From Sulfolobus tengchongensis (GTDB taxonomy: Archaea > Thermoproteota > Thermoprotei_A > Sulfolobales > Sulfolobaceae), in NCBI RefSeq assembly GCF_036967215.1, contig NZ_CP146016.1, forward strand, positions 958,501-1,022,500: a stretch of 64,000 nt of DNA, read 5' to 3'. The notes beneath the pieces are model-generated. The model was not told where the DNA came from. It saw only the letters and a program-made list of their open reading frames with translations, and searched no databases. A program made the position numbers and the translations under genes. Positions 20,123-27,542 of the stretch are shown here, one piece after another (within the stretch, counting starts at the first letter, position 1; every line of letters starts with the position of its first letter).

Positions 20123-21622
20123 GTGAAAGTATTAATAGTAACTGGAACATTAGCAGCACCAGTCTTATCTGAGGTTATCAAAAATATTAAGGATGTTGAA
20201 ATAAAATTGAAAGTGCTTAATTACCCCGTAGCTTCTTTAATGAGCACTAAGTTTATTGCAGAAAATTTGAAACAGTCTAACCTTAGAAATATTGATTACA
20301 TTCTCCTTCCCGGATTAGTTTATGGCGATGCTAAAGTAATAGAGGAAGTTACTGGGATAAAGACATATAAAGGAACCGAAGAAGCCTGGGATTTGCCAAA
20401 AGTAATTGAAGCCTTAAAGAAGGGTACGCAACTCTCTACTACAGAACCAGCTGATAAAATAATAAATCAGATTGAAAATACTGAAGATAAACTAAAGGCT
20501 ATCGAGAAAGAAGCTAAGATAGCATTTGAATTAAATGGGATAAGAATTCCTATCAGACCACCGCCTTTTAGAGTGTTTTTAGAAGTTGATAGTAAACAAA
20601 ACGTTGAGGAGATAGAGAGAGTAAAGAGAAACATTGATGTAGTAGTTTTGGGATTTCCAGTAGGACATTTTGATCTAGATGAGGTTAGGCATAAAGTTAA
20701 GGAACTTGTAGATAAGGGATATGTAGTTGGAATTGATGCAGAATCTCCACGAGAATTAAAGGAAGGCGTAAAAACTGGAGCCTCAATAGTTTTTAATTTA
20801 AATGAATTTAATATAGAAGAACTTGAGGAGATCAAGAAAGAGTCTGCATTTGTTGTTGCACCATTTAGTGTTGAAAATAAAGGGGAAATAACAGTAAAGT
20901 TGATTAATAAGGCGAAAGATAAAGGATATGATAGACTAATTGCGGATCCAATATTATCGCCACCTTTAAAAGGTCTTGTTAACAGCATAATTGATTATAA
21001 ATACGTTAGAGAAAAATTGCCAGAAACACCAATCTTAATGGGAATACTGAATGTAAGTGAACTAATTGACGCAGATAGCATAGGTGTTAACGCAGTTTTA
21101 ACTGCAATAGCAGGGGAGCTGGGAATTGCCAATTTATTAATTATGGAAAAGGGCAAAACTAGAGGTAGTAGCTGGGAATTATCTCAGGCCACAAAGATGA
21201 TAAGTATAGCGTTGAAAGAAAACAGATTACCTAAAGATTTGGGTATAGACTTGCTAATACTCAAAGATAAGAGAAGATATAGGGAAAACGTAAAAGCAGA
21301 TATAGTAGTCAATGGAAATATCGAGCCTATAATGGATGAGAGTGGTTTCGCTAAGATCTTTGTATCTAATGATGGATTTGGTGTAGAATGGATAGGAAAA
21401 GACAAAATCGTAATTAAGGGTAAAGATGGGTTAAGTATTGGAAGGACGTTAATTAGGAGAGTCAGAAATATTAGTAGTGAGCATGCTTTGTACATAGGCT
21501 ATGAGCTAGCTAAAGCAGAAATAGCTTACCAACTTGATAAAAATTATATCCAAGATAAACCACTGTTCAAAAAGATAAGGAATGAGAATTTCGATACCGA
21601 GCATAATGGAAAAGAAAGCTGA
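20123..21622 (+). CDS. Dihydropteroate synthase-like protein
   Basis: A 499-aa protein of the archaeal DHPS-related family (TIGR00284/MJ0107 type). The C-terminal TIM-barrel half shows DRLIADPILSPPLKGLVNS, TPILMGILNVSELIDADSIGVNAVL and ELGIANLLIMEKGKTRGS, echoing DHPS segments around the pterin site. The N-terminal half has the extra alpha/beta domain typical of this archaeal form (VTGTLAAPVLSEVI). In methanogens this family is the proposed enzyme joining the pterin to its arylamine side chain. Neighbouring PTPS and MptE genes support a pterin role here. GTG start 20123 follows an AT-rich box near 20091-20100. Confidence 0.85.
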   Translation: MKVLIVTGTLAAPVLSEVIKNIKDVEIKLKVLNYPVASLMSTKFIAENLKQSNLRNIDYILLPGLVYGDAKVIEEVTGIKTYKGTEEAWDLPKVIEALKKGTQLSTTEPADKIINQIENTEDKLKAIEKEAKIAFELNGIRIPIRPPPFRVFLEVDSKQNVEEIERVKRNIDVVVLGFPVGHFDLDEVRHKVKELVDKGYVVGIDAESPRELKEGVKTGASIVFNLNEFNIEELEEIKKESAFVVAPFSVENKGEITVKLINKAKDKGYDRLIADPILSPPLKGLVNSIIDYKYVREKLPETPILMGILNVSELIDADSIGVNAVLTAIAGELGIANLLIMEKGKTRGSSWELSQATKMISIALKENRLPKDLGIDLLILKDKRRYRENVKADIVVNGNIEPIMDESGFAKIFVSNDGFGVEWIGKDKIVIKGKDGLSIGRTLIRRVRNISSEHALYIGYELAKAEIAYQLDKNYIQDKPLFKKIRNENFDTEHNGKES

Positions 21623-22025
21623 CAACTTCACATTTACATTTTGTGTTATCCCACCAATTATAACGCTTAAGAACGCTGATGAGAGAGCAAGAGATTTCAT
21701 TCTGAATCTAACGAAGTCTTACAGGCTAGACGAAGCGTGCAAAAATAGAGATAAAAAATTTTGCTATCCAGCAGTTTTTGGTGGGATATTTGTGTTTATC
21801 GATGATACTATAATTAAAAGATACGAGATTAATGGATACTTATGTAAAGGCAATGAGCAAGATGTAAAAACAATTAATGAACTATTTAAGCACCTCGAAG
21901 AGGGTAAAGAATGGTGTTTTAAATTTGCAGATAATGAAGTGCTGTGTTATAAAAAAATTAAAGATTCTCAAGAATGCAAATGGATAGATAACATAGGGCT
22001 TCGCTTCATTATGGATACTCTATAA
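21606..22025 (+). CDS. Cys-rich protein of unknown function in the pterin cluster
   Basis: About 139 aa from ATG 21606, which overlaps the DHPS-like gene by 17 nt. No family is recognised. It contains several cysteines ([48 protein letters not shown]), unusual for a Sulfolobus cytoplasmic protein of this size and suggesting a metal site or disulfides. The tight overlap indicates co-expression with the DHPS-like protein. The 3' end overlaps the convergent PTPS gene by 17 nt. Confidence 0.65.
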   Translation: MEKKADNFTFTFCVIPPIITLKNADERARDFILNLTKSYRLDEACKNRDKKFCYPAVFGGIFVFIDDTIIKRYEINGYLCKGNEQDVKTINELFKHLEEGKEWCFKFADNEVLCYKKIKDSQECKWIDNIGLRFIMDTL

Positions 22026-22425
22026 CTGCGTACGAATCTTTCCCTTCATATATCTTTAGAAATATTCTATATTTCTTATTCAATTTTAAATATATTTCCT
22101 TGGCTATCTCAATGCCTATATATTCTGCAGTCGGAAAAGGCGCGTCGATCACCTTATAATCTATCCTAAATGGTCCCTCAAATCTCGATTTATCTAGATC
22201 CATTTTAGGTATTATCAATTTATGATCCCAATCTTGAACTACTTCCTTAACTATTTTCTTAAGTAGATTGAAATCAATTACAAATCCAGATTTCTCGTTG
22301 ACCTCACCTTCAACCTCAACGGTAACTACATAAGTGTGACCATGAATCTGACTGTCTTGATAAGACGAGAGTGTATAGTGAGCAGAATCTATTGTTATGC
22401 CCTCAATTCCTACTTTAACCTTCAT
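22009..22425 (-). CDS. 6-pyruvoyltetrahydropterin synthase/QueD-family protein
   Basis: A 138-aa T-fold protein. Zinc ligands are TIDSAHYTL (His near residue 16) and QIHGHTYVV (His-x-His near 29-31), with the later DWDHKLI and PTAEYIG(I)E segments of the family. The catalytic Cys normally found a few residues before HGH is absent (the sequence there is YQDSQIHGH). This points to an archaeal PTPS variant that makes the pterin precursor 6-hydroxymethyl-dihydropterin, not to ordinary PTPS or QueD. It follows and overlaps the 167-aa gene by 11 nt. Confidence 0.85.
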   Translation of the reverse strand: MKVKVGIEGITIDSAHYTLSSYQDSQIHGHTYVVTVEVEGEVNEKSGFVIDFNLLKKIVKEVVQDWDHKLIIPKMDLDKSRFEGPFRIDYKVIDAPFPTAEYIGIEIAKEIYLKLNKKYRIFLKIYEGKDSYAVIEYP

Positions 22426-22918
22426 TTAACGACCTCCTTATATTTTTTTCAAAATGTTCCCATGTGGACTCACTTAAATATCTAATCTCATCACATAATG
22501 ATTTGATATTTGAATCGCTTTTTATAATCTTTTCAATAAGATTATGCACGTTCATGAGAGTTATAAAATCACCATATGCTATCTCCCTGTCCCCAAAATA
22601 TATTCTATCTCCTAATATCATACTTCCGCCTTCCTCAATCATCTTATAGACTGAATAAACTAAATTATCTATATTAATGTTTGACTTATATTGGGCAAAC
22701 TTCTCTTCTAGTTCATACTTTAATGTGTATATTTTATCTTCAATTAAATTAAGAAGACTATCCAAAATTTCTAATTGAGCTCTGAAACTTTCTATGGATA
22801 AAAGTTCTCTATACTTACTCATGATTACACAAGTGGTATTGCAAGGTACTGATATATTTAAAATGGGCAATGTTATACTAATCCTTTCCTTTAGGTAATT
22901 TTCAGCAACCTCCTTCAT
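22415..22918 (-). CDS. Unknown helical protein upstream of PTPS
   Basis: 167 aa with no recognised family. It is mostly predicted helix, with a coiled-coil-like central part ([30 protein letters not shown] near residues 48-77). A charged C-terminal helix follows ([12 protein letters not shown]). The start of PTPS lies within its last 11 nt, so the two are co-translated. It is divergent from the MNT-like gene with 32 nt between the ATGs, each with its own AT-rich box. A partner role for PTPS is the simplest guess. Confidence 0.6.
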   Translation of the reverse strand: MKEVAENYLKERISITLPILNISVPCNTTCVIMSKYRELLSIESFRAQLEILDSLLNLIEDKIYTLKYELEEKFAQYKSNINIDNLVYSVYKMIEEGGSMILGDRIYFGDREIAYGDFITLMNVHNLIEKIIKSDSNIKSLCDEIRYLSESTWEHFEKNIRRSLNEG

Positions 22919-22950
22919 AATTTTTTATATTAAGTAACTAACTATTAAAC

Positions 22951-23328
22951 ATGAAGTTACTCTTAAGCGTGATTGAGGATATCTCGTCTCTAGCTATTGA
23001 ATGGTATGGCGACTACGTTAAGAAGATCATAGTTGGCGGAAAATCATTTGAGAAAGCAGATGAGACCGAAGATACCATATATTTACTTGTACTAGACCGT
23101 GTATCTAAAATTTCAATTTATGCTAGAGGTGAAATATTCTCGTTTTTCTATAATAATGCTATTAAAAGGAAGGAGAGTATAAAGCTATTTATTTCAAAAT
23201 ATGGGACTTTACCTAAGATTTATGGAATAATACTATCTCCTAAGGAATTAGATTATGAAATTCCTATAATCGAATATCTGACTAGTAATGGGAAAGTACT
23301 ACTTGATAGAGGTGAACAAAATGGATAA
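22951..23328 (+). CDS. Degenerate MNT (minimal nucleotidyltransferase)-like protein
   Basis: 125 aa. The order of segments follows MNT-type nucleotidyltransferases: an N-terminal helix, VKKIIVGGKSFEKADETEDTIYLLVLD near residues 23-49 where active enzymes have the GS motif and D-x-D, and a late PIIEYLTSNGKVLLDRG matching the family's closing region. The GS motif and both Asp residues are altered, so it is probably inactive. TATA-like TTTTTATATT (22921-22930) is 25-26 nt upstream of the ATG. The HEPN-like gene overlaps its end by 8 nt, as in MNT-HEPN two-gene modules. Confidence 0.6.
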   Translation: MKLLLSVIEDISSLAIEWYGDYVKKIIVGGKSFEKADETEDTIYLLVLDRVSKISIYARGEIFSFFYNNAIKRKESIKLFISKYGTLPKIYGIILSPKELDYEIPIIEYLTSNGKVLLDRGEQNG

Positions 23329-23716
23329 GAGTTTAGTGGCTGCAGAATATCTACTGAGAGCTAGAAGAACTCTAAAAGAAGCTAAAATCGCGTTTGAAGA
23401 CGGCGATCTTTATTACACAGTAATTAGGGTCTTAGATACCATAGAAAACTTATCTAAGGTATTATTAACTTTAAAGGACGTGTTTATTGTGGAATCTTAT
23501 TGGAACGCTACCATGCTTCTTGAAGATAACAATAACAAGATTGAACAGAAGCTAAGAGAGATCGAGCTAAAACTAATGCCAGCATTAATAATAAATGAAT
23601 CTTCCTTAAAGACACCTACAGTCATAATAAGGAATAAAGAGGCCGAAATACTATTAGGTGAAGTTGAGAAAATATTTGAGGAGGTTGAGAAAATTTATGA
23701 CGAGTATCATGATTGA
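23321..23716 (+). CDS. HEPN-like protein
   Basis: 131 aa, helical. The LLRARRTLKEAKIAFEDGDLYYTVIRVLDTIENLSKVLL segment (residues about 9-47) matches the HEPN pattern of a helix, a G-D-x-Y turn and a second helix. The R-x4-6-H ribonuclease motif of toxic HEPN proteins is not present; the C-terminus IYDEYHD has His but no suitably spaced Arg. ATG 23321 has a GGTGA ribosome site, so I prefer it over upstream in-frame ATG 23288. It pairs with the MNT-like protein and overlaps the next small gene by 8 nt. Confidence 0.6.
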   Translation: MDKSLVAAEYLLRARRTLKEAKIAFEDGDLYYTVIRVLDTIENLSKVLLTLKDVFIVESYWNATMLLEDNNNKIEQKLREIELKLMPALIINESSLKTPTVIIRNKEAEILLGEVEKIFEEVEKIYDEYHD

Positions 23717-23903
23717 TTTAGACTCATACACGTGTTCTAGTGATCCAACTGAAGCAGTGGATTATTTACTACTTAATAAAAACGTTATATTCAAAATTAA
23801 TGCTAAAAATCCCTATTTTGAAGAGATCAAGACAAGATATAGGATTAATATAACGAGACAAGAAGGTGATACGATTTATTTTACGATACATTCAGATGGC
23901 TAA
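23709..23903 (+). CDS. Small unknown protein before the pterin kinase
   Basis: 64 aa from ATG 23709, overlapping the HEPN-like gene by 8 nt; in-frame ATGs at 23697 and 23658 are less likely because they extend further into the upstream gene. The layout ([17 protein letters not shown], then [37 protein letters not shown]) is an alpha/beta mini-domain, loosely like TusA-type folds with one N-terminal Cys. No firm family assignment. The next gene begins 11 nt later. Confidence 0.55.
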   Translation: MIDLDSYTCSSDPTEAVDYLLLNKNVIFKINAKNPYFEEIKTRYRINITRQEGDTIYFTIHSDG

Positions 23904-23914
23904 ACTTCTATAAT

Positions 23915-24526
23915 ATGATAAGGAGTTGGCTGGGATTTAATGAGAGAGACGACTATATCTCAGCCTCAATACTAAATTATATGGTAAGGGATTATGACGA
24001 GTCCGAATTAAGGGACTTAATCAAGGGGAGAGAGGTTGCAATAATCGGAGCGGGTCCAAATTTAATTAATATAAATAAAATTGAGGAAGAAATCATTATA
24101 GCGTCAGATGGAGCAACGAACTACTTAGTGAACATAGGAATAATTCCCGATGTTATAGTTACTGATTTGGATGGGATTCAAGTATTTCCTAGACAAGCAA
24201 TATATGTGGTGTTAGCACATGGAGATAACATAGAGTTACTAATTAAAGTAAAAGAGTTGGATAAAGTGATACCAACTGTGCAAGTATTGCCTTTCGGTCG
24301 TTTAAAATTATATGGTGGATTTACAGATGGAGATAGGGCAGTGGTATTAGCTAAGTATATGGGAGCAAGGAAAATAAAACTATATGCTATGGATTTTGAT
24401 TCAGGATTAGTAGGAAGGTTTTCTAAACCATATTATCAAAAAGACGTACCTGCATCGATGATCAAAAGGAAAAAGTTAGAAATAGCCAGAATGATAATTG
24501 AACAAGTTTTAAATTGTAATGAATAG
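23915..24526 (+). CDS. mptE: 6-hydroxymethyl-7,8-dihydropterin pyrophosphokinase, MptE/DUF115 type
   Basis: 203 aa of the archaeal MptE (DUF115, COG1634) family, which replaces bacterial FolK and activates the hydroxymethyl-pterin with ATP. Segments are [13 protein letters not shown] near residue 44, [28 protein letters not shown] near 64-91, [13 protein letters not shown], and [35 protein letters not shown] near 129-163. All key Asp/His positions I know for the family appear present. It is the last gene of the run from the MNT-like gene and supplies the substrate of the DHPS-like enzyme. Confidence 0.88.
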   Translation: MIRSWLGFNERDDYISASILNYMVRDYDESELRDLIKGREVAIIGAGPNLININKIEEEIIIASDGATNYLVNIGIIPDVIVTDLDGIQVFPRQAIYVVLAHGDNIELLIKVKELDKVIPTVQVLPFGRLKLYGGFTDGDRAVVLAKYMGARKIKLYAMDFDSGLVGRFSKPYYQKDVPASMIKRKKLEIARMIIEQVLNCNE

Positions 24527-24574
24527 TAAGTTTTAAATATTGTCGTATCAAACTTAACTTGGTGCGTAAGAGGT

Positions 24575-25718
24575 ATGAGTATTCTCTACGCCTAGAAAGA
24601 TCAGAATATTTGATACTACTTTAAGAGATGGTGAACAAGCACCCGGTATAGATCTCACTGTAGAGCAGAAAATTATGATTGCAAACAAATTAGCAGATTT
24701 GGGAGTAGATGTAATTGAAGCAGGATTTCCAGCTTCCTCTGAAGGAGAATTTGTAGCTACAAAAAGGATCTTTGAGGAAGTTGGGGATAAGGTAGAAGTA
24801 ATAGGTTTATCCAGATCCAATAAGAATGATATAGATAAGACAATAAGTACTGGAATTTCCAGTATACATTTGTTTATAGCCACTTCTGAATTGCACATGA
24901 AGTATAAGCTAAAGATGACTAAAGAAGAGGTGCTAAATAGAATTTATGAGAGTGTGAGATATGCAAAAGATCACGGCATGATAGTGGAGTTTAGCCCAGA
25001 AGATGCAACAAGAACCGAGGAAGATTTCTTATTTACAGCAATAAGAACTGCAATAGAAGCTGGTGCTGATAGAATTAACATACCAGATACAGTGGGAGTG
25101 ATGCACCCATTTAAGTATTATGACTTGATAAAGAAAATAGTTAATTTTGTAGGTGAGAAAATAATTGTGAGTACCCATTGTCATAACGACTTCGGATTAG
25201 CCACAGCAAACTCACTTGCAGGTGTTTATGCTGGTGCTAGGCAAGTCCACGTTACTGTAAATGGAATAGGTGAAAGAGCAGGTAATGCGTCATTGGAGGA
25301 AGTAGTAATGGGTATAAAGAAACTGCTAAACTATGAGGTTAACGTGAAAACATGGAAACTATATGAAGTTAGTAGATTTGTAGCTGAGATGACCGGTGTA
25401 CCTGTACCTTATTTCAAGGCAATAGTAGGCGATAACGCATTTGGTCATGAATCTGGAATACATGTACACGGTGTAATAGAAAATCCGTTCACATATGAGC
25501 CAATTTCACCAGAGGAAGTGGGTAATTTCAGAAGATTAGCGTTAGGAAAACATAGTGGTATACATGGTTTAAAGAAATTATTAGAGGAACAAGGAATATA
25601 CTTATCTGATGATAAATTAAAGATTGTGCTAAGCGAGATCAAAAAATTAGCCGAGAGTGGTCATAGAGTTACTGTAGATGATGCTAAAAACATTGCACTT
25701 AAATTGTTAAACTCGTAG
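24575..25718 (+). CDS. LeuA/homocitrate synthase-family enzyme with an apparent frameshift at its start
   Basis: An acetyl-CoA-dependent aldol-type synthase (isopropylmalate, citramalate or homocitrate synthase). Catalytic segments are [48 protein letters not shown] and [17 protein letters not shown]. There is no C-terminal regulatory domain. The frame holding [10 protein letters not shown] is closed by TGA at 24576-24578 and contains no ATG, GTG or TTG before ATG 24675, which would delete the essential motif. ATG 24575 opens M-S-I in another frame. A +1 shift after ATT (skipping C 24584) gives a normal N-terminus, M-S-I-S-T-P-R-K-I-R. A TATA-like TTTTAAAT lies near 24532-24539. It may be a mutation, an assembly error or programmed recoding. 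Confidence 0.8.
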
Positions 25719-25727
25719 ACTGGTTTC

Positions 25728-26360
25728 ATGACATTAAAGTTTTTTGGACATTCTTGTGTTCTAATAGATGATACAATATTAATAGACCCCCATGATGGGG
25801 GCAGTATAGGTTTACCAAAACCAGATATCAAAAAAGCTGACTTAATACTGATAACACATGATCATTATGACCATAATGCATATCAACTCTTTGAGCATAC
25901 TGACGTTAAAATTAATTTTTATGGTACCTTTAATTACGGGAACTACATTATAAAAGGAATAAAAAGTTATCATGATAAGTACAATGGGAAACTTAGAGGG
26001 GAAAATAGCATTTACATAATACAGAGGGGAAATAGGAAAATTGTACATTTAGGCGATCTAGGCCATCTCCCAGATGATAATATTTACAACGAGATTCGTG
26101 GTGCTGATATACTATTAATACCTATAGGCGGAGTAATAACTATAAACTACAAAGAAGCATTAGAAATAATTAATAGAGTATCTCCCGAGATTGTAATTCC
26201 AATTCATTACTGGATAAAAGGGCATTATATGCCACTAGATCCACCTGATGAATTTCTAGCTAATATAAAATATGATATAAAAAGGATAGACATTAAAAAT
26301 AATAAAATAGAAGAAGTAACAGAAAATACATCTAAAGTAGTCTATATCCTATCATATTAA
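25728..26360 (+). CDS. Metallo-beta-lactamase-fold hydrolase (UPF0173 type)
   Basis: A 210-aa metal-dependent hydrolase. Ligand motifs are [11 protein letters not shown] at the start, [12 protein letters not shown] near residue 43 (the H-x-H-x-D-H signature), [13 protein letters not shown] near 107, and a late VIPIHYW His near 155. It belongs to the UPF0173 or UlaG-like branch; the substrate is unknown. It starts 10 nt after the LeuA-family gene and probably shares its transcript. Its stop overlaps the convergent RHH gene by 4 nt. Confidence 0.85.
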   Translation: MTLKFFGHSCVLIDDTILIDPHDGGSIGLPKPDIKKADLILITHDHYDHNAYQLFEHTDVKINFYGTFNYGNYIIKGIKSYHDKYNGKLRGENSIYIIQRGNRKIVHLGDLGHLPDDNIYNEIRGADILLIPIGGVITINYKEALEIINRVSPEIVIPIHYWIKGHYMPLDPPDEFLANIKYDIKRIDIKNNKIEEVTENTSKVVYILSY

Positions 26361-26533
26361 AGTTTTATCTTTTCCACTCTTGCGACGGGTACTTTTTCTT
26401 TAGACAGTTCATCTCTTACCATTTTCTCTATAGCTTTTCTTATGGCTTCTGATCTATTTAACCCATACTTTATGGCATATCTATCTAATAACTCTAACAA
26501 ATCCTCTTCTACCTTAAATGTTACAACTCTCAT
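26357..26533 (-). CDS. Ribbon-helix-helix (CopG-type) regulator, 58 aa
   Basis: ATG 26533 to TAA 26357, 58 aa, with the complete RHH pattern. A strand [12 protein letters not shown] makes the DNA-binding ribbon, then a helix [11 protein letters not shown], the turn [10 protein letters not shown] with the conserved R-S-E-A-I, and a second helix. It is divergent from another RHH gene at 26683, and the 149 nt between them hold repeated AGGAGTAT sequences. It is likely a repressor binding that region. Its end overlaps the hydrolase gene. Confidence 0.88.
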   Translation of the reverse strand: MRVVTFKVEEDLLELLDRYAIKYGLNRSEAIRKAIEKMVRDELSKEKVPVARVEKIKL

Positions 26534-26610
26534 CTTTAATCAAATATAAACTTGTCATTGGTTGGGTTTAAGTATTCTCTGGAGCGGTATTCCCGTATTC
26601 TTCTATAAAG

Positions 26611-26676
26611 AGGAGTATTCAATAGATAATGAAGATTAATATACTCCTATTACAATACTAATATTTAGAGGAGTAT
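26611..26676. promoter_or_regulatory. Three AGGAGTAT operator-like repeats between two RHH genes
   Basis: AGGAGTAT occurs at 26611-26618 and 26669-26676 on the plus strand and inverted (ATACTCCT) at 26641-26648. The spacing is 30 and 28 nt, close to three helical turns. The last copy sits between the expected TATA position and the ATG of the downstream RHH gene, a typical repressor site. Weaker GTATTC-type relatives occur at about 26570-26602. Confidence 0.6.
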
Positions 26677-26682
26677 ACAGAA

Positions 26683-26997
26683 ATGCCTACTATACACTTA
26701 TCATTACCAGAATGGATGTATGATGAGCTTAAACAGAAAGCTGATGAATTAGGCATTCAAATGACTGATTTAGTAAAACTGTTTATAAAGAAGGGGCTTG
26801 AAGGGGATTTTGAGAAAGAAGAAAACAGTGAAGAGAAAGAAGAAAACAGTAAGTATGATGAGAGTATAGCCTTTTTAGAGGCTAAAGTTGCACAAATTGA
26901 CTCACTATTAATTGAGGTTCTAAAGAAGTTACAAATGCTAGAAGAGGAGAAGGATGAAGAAGAGGAAGTAGAAGTCGTTGATAGCAATCAAAGTTAA
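26683..26997 (+). CDS. Ribbon-helix-helix protein with acidic coiled-coil tail
   Basis: 104 aa. The first 40 residues form an RHH domain: strand MPTIHLSLPEWM, helix YDELKQKADELG, turn and helix QMTDLVKLFIKKGLEG. The rest is a Glu-rich linker and a coiled coil (AFLEAKVAQIDSLLIEVLKKLQMLEEEK) ending in a long acidic run. The tail may drive oligomerisation or bind a partner. The gene is probably autoregulated through the AGGAGTAT repeats. Similar coiled-coil RHH proteins occur on Sulfolobus mobile elements, so a transferred origin is possible. Confidence 0.82.
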   Translation: MPTIHLSLPEWMYDELKQKADELGIQMTDLVKLFIKKGLEGDFEKEENSEEKEENSKYDESIAFLEAKVAQIDSLLIEVLKKLQMLEEEKDEEEEVEVVDSNQS

Positions 26998-27028
26998 AAA
27001 TTTAATCTGTGATTAGACTAATTTTATA

Positions 27029-27098
27029 GGCCTGCGCGAATTAAGGTTAGACCCCCGAGTACCGGGGGAAAATGAACGCAGGTGGGTCCCCCCGGATT
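27029..27098 (+). ncRNA. Candidate structured RNA with alternative hairpins
   Basis: A sharply GC-rich patch in AT-rich DNA. Possible helices are CCTGCG (27031-27036) with CGCAGG (27077-27082), and CCCCC (27052-27056) with GGGGG (27064-27068). A third, mutually exclusive one pairs CCGGGGG (27062-27068) with CCCCCGG (27089-27095), followed by ATTTTAT. An AT-rich TATA-like run around 26998-27006 would place a transcript start near 27029. One plus-strand frame through the patch is also open for about 30 codons before TGA at 27112-27116, so a gene remnant is an alternative. Strand and identity are unproven. Confidence 0.4.
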
Positions 27099-27107
27099 TT
27101 ATAATTA

Positions 27108-27167
27108 TAAAGTGATGTCGCAGGGACGGACTGAAAAATAATGTGGAAGGCGTGGAGAGGCTGATTT
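27108..27167 (+). ncRNA. C/D box guide sRNA
   Basis: About 58-60 nt with the archaeal C/D layout: C box GTGATGT (27112-27118, one mismatch), a 12-nt guide (27119-27130), D' box CTGA (27131-27134), C' box ATGTGGA (27141-27147, weak), a 13-nt guide (27148-27160) and D box CTGA (27161-27164). The D' guide contains GCAGGGACG, complementary to CGUCCCUGC. I recall that segment from Sulfolobus 16S rRNA just before the universal ACACACCGCCC region. By the N+5 rule the U of CGUCCC would be 2'-O-methylated. The D guide predicts a target containing CUCUCCACGCC, not identified. No own TATA box at the right distance, so it may be processed from the upstream RNA. Confidence 0.65.
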
Positions 27168-27276
27168 AATGTGTATCTCCTACATAACAAAAATACACGT
27201 GAGGACATATGGATTTATTCATTAAGAAGATAATTTCAAACCAAAATTAAGCTAGGAAAGATTATAAAGAAAAAAT

Positions 27277-27510
27277 TTACATTACTATTAATGTTACAGT
27301 TCTTATTATGTTAGGATTTCTTCTAATTTCATATATTATTTTCTTTAAATCATCGGAGGATTTTGCTTCTACCTCGACCACTACGTCATATTCGCCATAA
27401 ACTGGATCTGCCCTTACTACTCCAGATACTTTTTTAGCCATATCAGCTACTTCCATTTCCTTTCCAACTGTAGTAGAGACGAGAATGTAGGCTCTTACGA
27501 CTTCTGCCAT
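27277..27510 (-). CDS. Stand-alone Lrp/AsnC ligand-binding (RAM) domain protein
   Basis: 77 aa consisting only of the RAM domain of Lrp-type regulators, without a DNA-binding helix-turn-helix. It has RAYILVSTTVGKEMEVADMAKKVSGVVRADPVYGEYDVVVEVEA with the G-x-Y-D turn near residue 40, then a helix and the final strand. Such proteins form rings and bind small effectors, often amino acids, and may modulate full-length Lrp relatives. It stands alone between the RNA locus and the ABC exporter. Confidence 0.9.
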   Translation of the reverse strand: MAEVVRAYILVSTTVGKEMEVADMAKKVSGVVRADPVYGEYDVVVEVEAKSSDDLKKIIYEIRRNPNIIRTVTLIVM

Positions 27511-27542
27511 AAAATATTAATTACGACTGAATATTTAAAGGT

